The notes under the pieces are model-generated. The model searched no databases. It saw nothing but the letters and a program-made list of their open reading frames with translations, and had not been told where the DNA came from. A stretch of DNA of 64,000 bases from positions 9,445,458 to 9,509,457 of the forward strand of contig NC_049993.1 of the NCBI RefSeq assembly GCF_000003815.2, written 5' to 3'. This DNA is from Branchiostoma floridae (Eukaryota; Chordata; Leptocardii; Amphioxiformes; Branchiostomatidae). Made by a program: the position numbers and the translations under genes. How positions within the stretch are numbered: position 1 is the first letter of the stretch; each line of letters begins with the position of its first letter. Positions 1-11,928 of this stretch are shown here, piece by piece.

Positions 1-69
1 AACGATGAGTGGATGAGTTAGAAAGACATGGAATAGAATTTAGGAAGTAGTACGATAATTAGTACTCAC

Positions 70-3000
70 ATCCATCGCTTGTCCTGGCTGTTGCATTTCC
101 GGGAGGGCCTGTGTTCCTGCCGTTAATTGCTTGAACCTATATCGTTAACGAAATAATTTAACAATCAACGCAAATAAAAAGGCATCATACAAATGTTATA
201 AGTACAGTGCTACTGCATCTATTTCAACATGGCTTACCTCTATCGTGTAACTAGTTGCAGCCTCCAGATCACTTATCCTGTACTCAGTGTGATCTTGCGC
301 CACGTCAAATTCGTTCTTAGCTGCACCGGAATCCGTCGAAGTGAAGAGTTTAATGACGTAACCAAAGTTGGGACCGTAGAAGTTGTCCGGCTCGTCCCAC
401 GTCACGTGCAGCTCAGACCAGGATAGGTTCGTCAGTCTCACGTTTTGGGGCATTGTTGGGACTAGAATGAAAGTTTGAATAGTATTGCATTTCTTTCAGC
501 TAAAAAGATAATCTTTATACGTTTAAACCTCTTTAGTGGAAAAGTGCTCAACAACCGTTCAAAATATATGGATTTTTTCTTGCTTTAGTGCACATATCAC
601 ATCACATGTAATGAAGAAAGAAAGTTACATGATTGAAGTAATTTGACAACAGGAAGAAGATGCTTACCTCCTGCCATTGTTCTCTGCCTGACAACCTCAC
701 TTCTGTCACTTTGCAAGTCTCCGATGATAGCGACGATCCAGAAGTCGTAATACGTGTAGGGTGTGAGGTCACTCACTGTCCACGATAGACTTGAAAGTTG
801 TCCAACACCAATGGGGGTAACATCGTTGCTTCCATCTTGTTGCACAGAAACGGTATAACCAGTAACCAGTTCTGCGTAACTAATGTTCCACGATAGCCGA
901 ATTTCTGATGATGACATTGCGTCTGTCCGAACAGATGATGGGGTAATATCTGATGGCCCTGAAGGAAAACAAAGGTAACTTGTTTTAGATGATAATGGTG
1001 TAAAATCATTAAATTTAGAAATGTCAAAAGATTGTACTGGGGAAGACTGTACATTTGCATGATTGGAAGTAACTGGTTGTAGTCAGTGCTAGTGGATATC
1101 TCCAAAACCAAAAATGTAGTCATGAGAGAACCTTACTGATTAACTCTTAACTTAATCTGTTTTACGCTGTCATTTTGTGGTGAATATGCACATACTGCTA
1201 CGAAGAATGTGACAAATCTATAGCTTAACAACTAAAAACCATGGCAATTCTTCACAAAACTAACAATAACCAGGGCATAAACAACTCTTCTGAAATAGGC
1301 TAACTTATCTGTGTTACCGATGCATGCCGGGTCCGATCCAGTCCATGTCCGGTCAGCCTGGCACGTCCGGTTGGAATCTCCTATCAGCTGGTATCCATGG
1401 TTACAGGTAAACTGGACCACGTCCTGATAGGAGTTCCCGCCATTGACGGCACCGTTCTCTGGAGCTGTGAGTGTTGGGCATTGTACTCCTGAAATGTAAG
1501 ACAAAATATCAATTAGAGACACAACAGACACGTGGACACTGTACCCTGGACATGCAAATGTTAACGTTGACAAGGGTGAACCAATTCACCAAGACATATA
1601 CAATCCCGCTGCTAAGTCATGATCAAGTACGTTAAGTTATCTGTTTTACCGATGCATGTTGGGTCCGCTCCAGTCCATGTCCCGTCAGCCTGGCACGTCC
1701 GGCTGGAATCTCCTATCAGCTGGTATCCATGGTTACAGGTAAACTGGACCTCATCCTGATAGAAGTTCCCGCCATTCAGCACGCCGTTCTCTGGAGCTGT
1801 GAGTGTCGGACATTGTACTCCTGAAATGTGAAAGAAAATGTTAACATGCAATGCTACTTACACGTTGCTTTGTGTCCTATTCCTTATTTTCCTTTACGCA
1901 ATGGACATATTTAGATGTCGTCTAGGTCAATGACAGGTTTTGCTGTTTATGCGAGACATTTACCTTTAATTTTGTGAAATGGCAATAGGTAAGAGATTGG
2001 CAAACGAAGTTGGATCGGACCTCCTGGACTGACCTCCTGTCACGAAAACTGCTGGTTCACAGGAAAATCAGGAAAGCCAAATGGACTGTATTATATCCCT
2101 TGCCAGTCCTCAACGATTCGAGTGATTCAATATCGCACAATATCTCAGTGAATGGTTGGTGGCATTAAAAAAATCTTCTACACTGACAACAGGTAAACCT
2201 ACCATTACAGGTGCGACCGTCCTGATGAAGATTAAACCCAGCATTACAGGAACAGAAGAAACCTCCCCCAGTGTTGGTGCACACCTGGTCACATGGTCCC
2301 CTGCCTTCTCTCGGAACGCACTCATCTACATCTGCGGTGTAAAAAGAGCATAGTAAATGATAAATTGATTATTGAACAGGCTTCCCTCCATCAACACAGC
2401 ACATTCAGTATGTTCTAAAAGTTACATATCATCACGCGCTTGTGACATCTTGCTCCAGATTGCAAAAAAAAAGATCACTAGACGTCTCACCTGGACAAGC
2501 TCCTTGTAGAATACTGACGTCATCTATTGCAATGTCGCCATGTGCGTTCCCTCCTCTGACCCCTTCAAATATGACCTGGTAACTTCCGGTGGTTGAAATA
2601 TTCACAGCGACATCGAACCACTGGTTACCTTGGTTACCAGATCTGCTCCAGATCTCAGTCGTCGTGCCTCCAGCTTTCATAGATACCCTCAGCGTACCAA
2701 CGCAGCTTTTAGGAGGGCACTCTTAAAAAAAGAGATAAAAGCTTTGTCAATATAGTTACATCATTCTAGTTGCCAGTCAGCACCAAGCCTGACTACGTAT
2801 ACGTTGTACAAAATCTTCATAAAGATATATAGGAAAATGACAGAAATGTTTGCTATTTGACCGTTTGGCATCAGATTTTTAAATCCTGACGATTTAAATT
2901 ATTTAAAAGTATTGGAAATACTTAAAAGTATTGGAAACTCAATTTAACTTAAAAGTATTGGAAACTTAATTTAACTTGATGGACGTGTCTTTTAACTTGA

Positions 3001-5578
3001 TGGACGTGTCTTTCTAACTTTACAATCGGTTGTAATTCCATTGAAATGTGTGAAGAGCACAATGACGAAGATTTTTGGTCAATGGAAACACCATCTGAGC
3101 AAATTACATGCAGTTGAAAGTGCTAAAGTACTGCAATGTAGTAGCCAGTTACAGTGATCCTATAACAAATTACCTGAGTGTACTCCATACATGTGCGTCC
3201 AGAACAGAAGACACTGACTGCCGCTATGCAAGAGATAGATCGGAGATATGAGACGGGCGATATCTCCCTGTCGTCGTGGGTTCTGTCGTGGGCTCGATGT
3301 TTCTATGAACATGTAGTGGCCTGACGCAGGAAAATGGGTCTAGAGTTATTCCCTCCCGTTCCCAAACATACTGTACCCATAACAATGTTAACATGCCCCT
3401 ATGTAAGTATCTCACTCTCACAATGCTCTGTTTCCTTAAATGTCGGTAGGTCTGGCCTACGACGCCTATGATATTAATATGTATGGGATAATTTGTACAG
3501 ATCGTTCAGTTGAAAATTGACGTCATTACCAACGCTATGCATTTAATGTGGCGTAATACAAATCCACAGTTTTTTTTTCCATACGATGGAAACTGACCGG
3601 ACATTCATAGACATATTTAAAAACAAAAAACGAAGATGTTAAAACTCCGCACACACCTGAGCCAGTGGTGTGGTCGACTGATGGACCGGTGCTGCCCGTA
3701 GTAGTGCGACCAGAGTTACGTATCCAGTTAAAGTCGCCTGTCGTGTCCTGTGTGTACTGGCACAGGTCTGTATCAAAATCACAGCAGTAGGGGCTGTCTG
3801 TAAGGAACACAGTAAACACATGGTTGGAACAAAGTACATATACAAGCAGGGTGTGCAGAGCTATGGTGATGTATTTCCTTGTTAGGTTCATGTCTCACTA
3901 TAGGGCGACATGCACCCCAACACACTGGCCTGCCACCTGTTTCAAGTGCTTAATATCTATATCCACGATGATACCCGGCTTGACATGTCAGAAATAGTTA
4001 AATAGGTTACACCAGAACAGTGCAGGGTTCACATACACATCATTGAGAACCATTGCAGGAAAGGAGCACATGTCAAAATGTGACCTAATATGCTACATGA
4101 AAATGAAGTAATTCTAAAACAGTTGCATGTTTCTTGTTGTTTGAATCAAATACTTTTTTTAGATTTGTTTGTATTGCTGTGTTTGTGATGCTTTTCTCTC
4201 AAAGTCACCAAAGTTTCCCCCAATTTTTTCTTAATTTCTTGTAATATACAGATATTTTATATCCCCCCTTTACATTGTCATGGATTAGGCGTACATGCTA
4301 CTCTTTGTCCTTGAAGAGGCCAAAATCTGCCCCATACAAAAGAGAATGATATCCAAAATAGCTTTATTTCTAGGAACTCGGTGTGATGTCTATCACTGAG
4401 ATTTAGATAGAAATGTTCAGTTCAAGACTGGAAAGAGAATTGGTACCTCTTCTGTGGTAGTAGTCATGTCGTGACGGTGGGTTACTATCACCTAATACTG
4501 CTCCAGGTGTGTCCTTGTTTGATCTGCTCAGGATACATTTACCGTGTCGGTTGTCATACTCAAATGACAGACACGATCCATCCTGAACAGTAGAGGTTCC
4601 CACTAAACACCGTCTGGCGCACTCCTCCACTTCGATGCCCCCGATATCTTCATCGTTGTAACCGGTTATCGCTTTTCCATCGTAAAAGTCAAACCAGGAC
4701 AGCGACGTGCTCGCGTCTGAAACACAGATTGGGAACCAATGCTCTATTATTGTCATTACGGGCCTATAAGATATAGCCCCGAATGCAACACTTACTACTG
4801 TTACAGTCAAAAAACTCATGTTAGAATTACAAATGTTTGCTATTGGATATAACCCTATTTGTCAAATATTAAGGCAATCCAACAAACATGCCCCAATGCA
4901 TGCAAACGATTTTCTAATATCTCTATGACTAATGTTGAACTTTGTTCTCACTTTACATTCAATTGCATTTTATCTAACAAACTTCCTTTTGGGCGAAATA
5001 TATAAGAAAAAAAGTTTAGAAATGCTTCCTCTTCCTCAAAATTTGGTAAATAGACTATCCTGTTCAGTACGAATATGACACTAACACCTAGGACTGAATA
5101 ACTTTTGAAATTCATAGCTACTGTTTTAGATGAGACGTGTGGCGTTGGTAATGGTTCTAGCTTGGGCGCCATGAGCCAGAGGCCGTATGACAAATTAAAC
5201 CGGCAGTTCCTTGATCAGAAAACATTTGTTCCTCTTTATCTATTTGCTTACAAAATGTATGATGTACATGTACTTAACAAATATTATATGATCGTATGTG
5301 AGACATTCCAAGACCAATTTCAGACACCTGATGATCATGCCCAAATCTTAGCTGTTAGTAACCACCCATAACTGACGACAATATTTTATCACATACAGTA
5401 CTTGTGTTAACAATAGTATAGTAAAGAGGCTACTGCTCTAATTTTTCACCTCATATTCGCTTGCAGAAAACTATACACTGAATAGAAGTATTAAGTTAAC
5501 GTACTCACCTGTAAACCCAAAGAAGAAACACACCACGATCAGGAAGAAAACGTCCCCGGCCATGTTTATTTTTTTCAT
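70..5578 (-). CDS. PAN-MAM-EGF-CCP-FN3 multidomain secreted/receptor protein (5' part, runs off left edge)
   Basis: Exons on the minus strand, 5' to 3': 5509-5578, 4447-4716, 3657-3797, 3174-3320, 2491-2721, 2203-2331, 1650-1820, 1318-1488, 668-958, 238-461, 70-136. All junctions are GT-AG and keep phase (phase 1 up to the last FN3, which is split in phase 0), giving at least 637 residues. Domains in order: signal peptide 1-24 (hydrophobic core [12 protein letters not shown]), PAN/apple 25-113, MAM 114-286 (spread over three exons), calcium-binding EGF 287-329 (DVDEC start), two CCP/sushi modules 330-386 and 387-443, FN3 444-540 and a second FN3 from 541. One-module-per-exon, phase 1-1 borders are typical of shuffled extracellular proteins. 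The membrane anchor and any cytoplasmic part lie beyond position 1, so receptor and secreted matrix or immune protein are both possible. Function is not known; an adhesive or recognition role is inferred from the modules. Confidence 0.85.
1318..1820 (-). repeat. Tandemly duplicated CCP/sushi exons
   Basis: Exons 1650-1820 and 1318-1488 are each 171 bp and encode nearly the same CCP module (both start [13 protein letters not shown] and end in CIG). They differ at only a handful of residues. The acceptor-side intron bases are also alike (CATTTCAG before GAGTACAA). This is a recent tandem exon duplication; phase 1-1 means a copy can be gained or lost without a frameshift. Confidence 0.85.
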
Positions 5579-7776
5579 AATCGTTTCCTCCTGTGCACTA
5601 CTGTCAAGTTTGAAAACTTGTATCCGTCCTCTGGCAAAAGTAGTTCCCTGCCATTATCTATTATCGCCATTTCTGTGGCTATTTGATCTCGGTACATAAT
5701 CTATATCGACCAGTCTTGTTATATGGGGCAGATTGGTAAGCTATGTATGTGTGATCTTGTTGTTCCTTAGTTCTTGTAGCCAATAATGACATTCGTGAGG
5801 TCCACCGTAATAAGTCATAGACAACCGAAGCACTTCGTCATGTGCACACATATCACTACGCACGACTTCGACGTATCATTAAGACCATAGTTCAGGGTCG
5901 TTGGACAGCCTGGCTTACTCTTGTGTGTAGATAACCCTTCTTAGCACGGTTGAACAACTTTGATCTTAAATATAAGACTTAAATTAACCCAAGAAATCTA
6001 GATATGTTTGTGACTTCGATGTCGTTGGTGTAATGTGCTGATACCTCATGACCCCAACAGGTCAGACGGAAATATCCCACCTAGCTTTAGGCTTTGTTTA
6101 CATCGAGAGGTTGTCCTGAAGGTGTAAATACTTGAACATTTTGAACCATTGATACAGCTGCAAAGACCATGGCATGGAGTACAACTGAGTGGCACAGAAT
6201 GACGAGAATGTCATAACTTGTCAATGAACAATGTCAGGTCACCGGCATGATGAATTACCATTTTCACGTATTTGTCATATCAGCACATCATTTGTATATG
6301 GTCAAAGAGGTTTGTCATACATGTCAACAACAACACAACAACAACAACAAAAACATATATGTGAGAGACAGACTTCAAACATCGTCTCCGCCTCTGTTAA
6401 GATCAACAGAAGCCCTGTGTGCCTGTTCTTTGTGTGGGTCACAATAGAAACTGGTTGACGGGAGAGCGCAGCCAGTATACGGGTGATTAAGTCTGATTAG
6501 CCGGCTGTCACGTGGCGTTTTAGAGATGACTGATATTCTTTCTACTGAGGCGGCAACCACTGAACGATCATTAATGAGGGGGCAAACATCTCTTTAGTGT
6601 CAAATTTTATGTGTATTGCTGTCCTTTAAATCATAATTTCGCATCATTATACTACTACTTCTAAAGTCATAGGTCATACAAATCCAATTTTGATCGCTCA
6701 GCAGTCGCCCAGTGATTGTCCAGTGGTAGGAAACCTTTAATCTGGAACCAGATCCACGGTGCGTAATGTATAGTATCAAACTTCCTCCGGTGCCCGTTTG
6801 ACTCCCTTGGCCGGCTACACTCCTTGGCCAGCTTTGATACTATCTTATGGCACCGTAGGATCTGCTTGGAGATTAGGAAACCTTAAGGTTCCGTGATTTT
6901 TCTGCAAGGTATTCAGTCCGAATGGGATACATACTTGTAGTGATAATGTACACCATATAAGGAACATGTTCTGAATCCTTCTATCGGCGTTTCTGGACCA
7001 AATGTTCTTCAAAGGTTCCCCTTTCTTACGTCATTGACACAACAAAAGCCCACAAGAGACACAAGCATAAAATACATCAGTGTCCATAGCTATCCCAGGG
7101 AGCTTTTAGTAAAAGCTCTTGTTTCTACAAATCCAACATTATTTAGTCATCAACAACTTTATCGACACGTGTGATATCAACAAACTGTGATAGGAGGCGC
7201 TCTTGCCCTGTCAGGGCATGAATATGCCCCAAAGAAATATGATTTGTATCATGAAGTACACATAGAGCATCACAATTACGTGCATTGGTCTTGGCATTCA
7301 TTTTCTGCTCACGGAATTTCAGTTGACCATACACTATGTACAACCGAACGAAAAAAAAGCACAAACGACATACTAACTTATTACTCATGGTGTATTTTCA
7401 GTTCTTTCAAGCATTGTCTACCAAAACGTTATCTGCAGACACTCGTCAATTATCTCATTTCCCAGAAGGATGCCTCCGTCTATATATGATGATGATGTTG
7501 ATTTTCAAATGCATAGCAGCGTCAGCGATTCCTAAAGTATGTGGGAGTAATGACTTTATAGAGATTCCATATGTTTTAATATAACTTCTTGGCTCCTCCC
7601 CAACTAGCGTACGTTGACGAATGTGGGGCTATCTAACGCCCACCAGTGCATAACGGATGACACAGAAAACACAACAAAAGAGTCGGAACAGACCGGCGGG
7701 GAAGGCAGAGTAGGACGGCTCCGGCAGGCGTCACCGCCTAGATTGCAGGTGACTACATACGCTTTGTCTGCATATG
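5579..7776. other. Intergenic region between two divergent genes
   Basis: No coding exon is seen. The stretch separates the minus-strand multidomain gene (start codon at 5578) from the plus-strand TRIM-NHL gene (promoter near 7777), so it should hold both promoters. It contains a short ACA/ACAA repeat near 6328-6353 and a 26-bp imperfect palindrome at 7096-7121. The short open frames here show no family resemblance. Confidence 0.6.
7096..7121. repeat. Short palindrome, GGAGCTTTT family
   Basis: Imperfect inverted repeat with arms CAGGGAGCTTTTA and TAAAAGCTCTTG around a short centre. It is a diverged relative of the two better palindromes at 18147-18170 and 18314-18342. Confidence 0.6.
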
Positions 7777-7868
7777 TATAAACTAGCTTTTCAGCTGTTA
7801 GTCATCCTTTCTTGGCACAGCACAAATAAGACGTTTTTCTCTCAACTTCTAGGAAACACCAGTCGCAG
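7777..7868 (+). promoter_or_regulatory. Candidate TATA promoter and noncoding first exon of the TRIM-NHL gene
   Basis: TATAAA occurs at 7777-7782. About 85 bases further on, GTCGCAG|GTGAGG gives a good splice donor after 7868. With initiation some 25-30 bases after the TATA box, this makes a noncoding exon of roughly 60 bp that would splice to the acceptor ending at 8767 (CTTACAG), 14 bases before the start codon at 8782. Inferred from signals only. Confidence 0.45.
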
Positions 7869-8767
7869 GTGAGGTTTTCATCTTACCTTTTATACCTTAT
7901 TCCCACGTGAATTCGTTGTTATGGTAGTACCGGTTACAATGCGGGCGTTGGTTGCGCCAAACAGAGATTCAGACAACGTTTTACGAAGTTGATAGTACCT
8001 CCTTAGTGTTACACTGACACGGTCTTGGAAAATATGATGTGGACTAAAAAGTTAACGTTATATTTCGTAGTCTAAAATGTCAATTTAGTATTGCAGGGTT
8101 TAATGTGATACCTAGATGTTGCATCATTCACGGATTATGCCGGTATGTGAAGTGGCAACAAGATTTAGGTTGCTACATTTTTATATGGTTCAGTTCTTTT
8201 CTGCCAAAACCTTGCTTCCAACATTTTCTCCTCGTGGCATATTCCTCCCATGACACATTTACAGTAGAGTATATTCTACGATGTTAACATCTGTGTTATG
8301 TTGTCTATGAACTAAGTATTCGTTTTAGATTGATGCAAATGTAGTTTAACGTACTCACGTTCGTTTTGGAGGATCGCTAAACGAGTCTCGTATAGTGGGA
8401 GGGGGGCATCAACTATTGAAGCATTCATATGATAAGCAGTGCATCCTTAACCTATTTTGTGCTATGCGCAGCACTGTGGTATACCCTTTTCCGTGGCAAT
8501 TTAGATGAAATACCACTTTCCTTCGTTTCTCTCTTTTTGGTTGTCTTCTAGCAAACCTCGCATGTTAGTTTCTATACCTATACCTATGCCTATACTGATA
8601 GGGATTTTGTGTCTACTCTCGACTAAATGGCTTAGAATGGTTAGACCTAAGTCATTTAGTAATGCCTTTCACTACAAATGTTCAGTAACCAAAGTATTCA
8701 GGTTTCTGTTATTTCCATGTCATCTTGTATGTATGCATTTTTTTTTAATGTGTTCATGTTACTTACA
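7869..8767 (+). other. Proposed first intron of the TRIM-NHL gene
   Basis: Runs from the donor GTGAGG at 7869 to the acceptor CTTACAG ending at 8767. No coding signal is seen in it; the open frames present have no domain and unremarkable composition. Confidence 0.4.
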
Positions 8768-8781
8768 GTCCATAAGATACC

Positions 8782-11173
8782 ATGTCACAAAACATGGCAC
8801 AACTACCACTGGCCGATCTGAAGCGGCATTTCCTGACGTGTCCCATCTGCTTGGACACGTTCTGCTCACCCAAGATCCTGCCCTGCGTCCACACCTTCTG
8901 TGCGCCCTGTCTAATCAAACATGCCAACGGTAGGCTAGGTTTTCTGTCTTTGGAATAAATTTTCATTTAAATTTTCATGGAATAAATTTTTTTTCTATAA
9001 CTATTCCACAATACTCTGCCTGGCACAGTGGTGATTAATATTGCTCCCGCTGTTAAGTCTTGCTGTGCCAGGCTGGAGGCCTTATCCACCTTAGCCAGGG
9101 ACCTCAGCCCTCTACAACTCAGATGTAGATGTACATAAATAATACAAAATACATGTAAGCTACGCTTAGATTACCTTGTTATACGTTAAATGATAAAACG
9201 ACGGTTTAAGTTTCCCTTATTCGTTATTCTAATAACATCTCTTGTTTGTTTCTTCGTTTGTTGGAATTCAATACTTACTAGTACTTAAGAGTTCTGATTT
9301 GGGGGTTCATTGCCGCATTTGCCGCATGAAATCCGTCATTTCTGTGACTGTGGCTGGAATAGATTTAACTCTGCTATCATTTTTACATGGATAATAAGTG
9401 GTGTCTGTGTTACTGTTAAAGGCTCTGCTTTTCTTCATTCGAAATAATTTTTGTCAATCTCTCAACCCGTACGACTGTAGCAGATTGTATCCTAATCGAT
9501 TGTCGATGTCCTTTGTTTAAGGAAGGACGCGTTTTCCATGTCCCGAGTGCCGTCAGGAAACCCCCATGCCCAGCAATGGAATATCCGGTCTCCAGGACAA
9601 CCATTACGTCACAAGTCTGTACGAATGGGCATCCAGTGCAGACGATAGAATGGAATATCTTCCTCAACCAAGGAGCGATACCTCTTTAGGTAAATGCAAT
9701 CGCCACACAGACGTCGACCTCAGCTACTACTGTTTAGAGTGTGAGACCGAGGTGTGTGAGTGCTGTATACCAGAGCAACACTTTTCACATAGAGAGAAGA
9801 TCACCGTGGTCGAAAACAGGGGCAAGTTTGATTCAGTTCTACTGGTCTCGTTTGAAGCAACCATGAAAAAGCTTACCAACCAGTTGTCACTGTTAGAACA
9901 AGAAGAAAAGAGAGAGTGCGAACAGAGGAAGGTGGCGGCGGCGAGGGAGATAGAAAGCGCTGGGAGGAAACTCGTGGAACAGATCAACCTGCAAGTCTAC
10001 CAGTTGATCCAGCAGCTCCAAGCTCTGCATCAAGACTCGCTATTAGGCATCGTGGAAGACAAGGAGACCATTCACAACTATCTGATGAACATGCAACAGT
10101 GGAAGCAACAGGCAGAAACACTACTGAGAAGACCCACTCGGCTTGATGAAGTTGAGCAAGTACAGACAAAGATGCGATCTTTGCTCGACGATGCTGCAAA
10201 GTGCGAAGGTCTTGGAAGCAACAGAAGACCAGCCAAGTACACATTTATAAGAGAAGAGTTAGACTATCGACTCGTTAGTATAGGTAGAATAGTGGAAGAT
10301 TGTGACATAGGTGAAGGAAACGAAAACCAACAGAGTGCCTCAATGATAAGGTTTGGGAGGGAAGGTAGTGGGGAGGGCGAGTTTCGGTATCCAAGCGGTG
10401 TTACAATATCTGACGAGGGAACGATATTCGTACTAGATGCGGACAACTCGCGGGTCCAAATCTTCGACTCAGATGGAAAATTTCTCAGGACGTTTACCGT
10501 TCTTTGCCCCGAGATTAACAGCAATAACACCCGATTGGAGGGGATAGCCATGGCGTTGGATGGGAATCTGTTCCTAACTGACCAAACGCACAAATCGGTG
10601 GTGATAGTCAATCAACATGGCGAGCTGCAGGACATCAAGAGACTGGACATGGCGGCGCACCCAGCAGGCATTGCGTTTGACCCTCGCACATGGAACCTTC
10701 TTGTCAGTGACGTCAGCAAACACTGTGTAATCGTCATGAACCCCATGGGTGCGCTGCGTCACACGTTTGGGTCACTAGGTGCCTTAGATAGACAGTTTAA
10801 CCAGCCGCTATACTTGACAGTTAACGCCAGGGGCGAGATCATTGTGTCGGACTTCTTCAACCATTCGGTGAAGGTGTTTGATAGTGAGGGCGTTTTTCTC
10901 TTCAAATTTGGCAGTTCGGGTACCGGTGACGGGCAGCTAAGCCTACCGGCAGGAGTTTGTACTGATGCGAGCGGGAACATCATCGTAGCAGACCGCGGCA
11001 ATAGTCGGGTGTCGCTGTTCGATGCGGGCGGACACTTCCTGAAGCATGTAGCGACCAAACAAGACGGATTGAGGGCTCCTGTTGCCGTGGCTGTGTCCAA
11101 GAAAGGCGCTCTCGTCATCACAGACGGATCAAACAGCAGTGTCACTATAGTAAAGAACTTCATATGTCACTAA
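8782..11173 (+). CDS. TRIM-NHL E3 ubiquitin ligase, TRIM2/TRIM3-like
   Basis: Two coding exons, 8782-8929 and 9522-11173 (1800 nt, 599 aa). The junction is AAC G|GTAGGC to TTTAAG|GA and keeps frame. The intron splits the RING finger, whose eight ligands are C20, C23, C35, H37, C40, C43, C56 and C59 (C3HC4). A B-box type 2 follows at about 106-146 (CNRH, YYCLEC, CECC, HFSH). A long charged Q/E-rich coiled coil spans about 155-250. Six NHL repeats fill about 325-597, each with a pattern like GVTISDEGTIFVLDADNSRV. This order (RING, B-box, coiled coil, NHL) is the TRIM-NHL plan; the filamin-type Ig domain of TRIM2/3/71 is not obvious between coiled coil and NHL. Expected role: cytoplasmic E3 ligase, with the NHL propeller binding substrate or RNA. 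Such TRIMs are numerous in amphioxus, so one-to-one orthology is not claimed. Confidence 0.92.
9016..9115. repeat. Imperfect inverted repeat in TRIM-NHL intron
   Basis: CTGCCTGGCACAGTGG and the nearby GCTGTGCCAGGCTGG form complementary arms around a short loop within the intron at 8930-9521. It could be a short dispersed element. No function is implied. Confidence 0.35.
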
Positions 11174-11677
11174 AGTGAAACCCAAAAACTTGGTGTCATA
11201 GTCTAATAACTTATGTTTTGTTATAGAAGCTTAGTTTCAATTGATTTGTTTTATTACTTGCGTTATATCCAGTAGTATAATATTCGTAGCAACAACTGAG
11301 AACGAAAATATGCACAATTCTTATAACTTGTTTGTAAGATTTATAAGATTTCAGATGCCCAATTAAATAGATGCGGTGTATAAGAGATAAGAGTGACAGA
11401 CGGCGATTCGTTGTGGATATATTATTTCAATTTCTGAAAGTACTAGAACATAGAAATATACAGTGGAAATATACAGCATTCGGGATTTTGGTGAGATTTC
11501 TATTAAAAGAATCAAGAAAATTAACTGGAGTCTGTTGTAAAGTCTTTACAATTCAGCGTCGATCAATTTCAAGTCATAATTTCTTAATATTGAACCGATC
11601 ACTTATCACTTGTTTCATTTGCTGTGAATACTGAAATATCTAAAGGTCTATAAATTCAACAAGGCTGAGTTGACATA
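11174..11677. other. 3' flank between TRIM-NHL gene and the next gene
   Basis: AT-rich sequence after the TRIM stop codon, presumably including its 3'UTR. No exon or RNA gene is seen. Confidence 0.5.
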
Positions 11678-11867
11678 GCCTCCATAGCAGGCTTTCTGGG
11701 GCCTTTTTTTGGCTCATAATACACTTTTGCTAGCCATTTCTATTTGTACTCGGTCGCTGATTGCTTTCGGAGGCCGGCAATCAGAAAACGCCAGCAATCA
11801 GTAGAAATGGCCAGCAATAGTGTATTATGAGCCAAAAAAAAGGCCCTATAAAGCCTGCTATGGAGGC
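11678..11867. mobile_element. 190-bp MITE with TA target duplication
   Basis: The two ends are inverted repeats of about 65 bp. The left end begins GCCTCCATAGCAGGCTTT, and the right end read on the other strand begins the same way and stays nearly identical through CATAATACAC and CCATTTCTA. TA dinucleotides flank both ends (11676-11677 and 11868-11869), which fits a TA target-site duplication as made by Tc1/mariner-type transposases. There is no coding capacity, so it is a non-autonomous element. It lies just beyond the 3' end of the CMAS-like gene. Confidence 0.85.
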
Positions 11868-11928
11868 TAGAGTTGACACAAGTACGAGATGCTCGGCGTT
11901 GTCCCTTCACGTAGCCTGCAGCTGACGT

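Noticed and set aside
4948-5371. Overlapping open frames on both strands in the first intron of the multidomain gene
   Set aside because: They lie between phase-consistent exons 5509-5578 and 4447-4716 and have no recognisable features.
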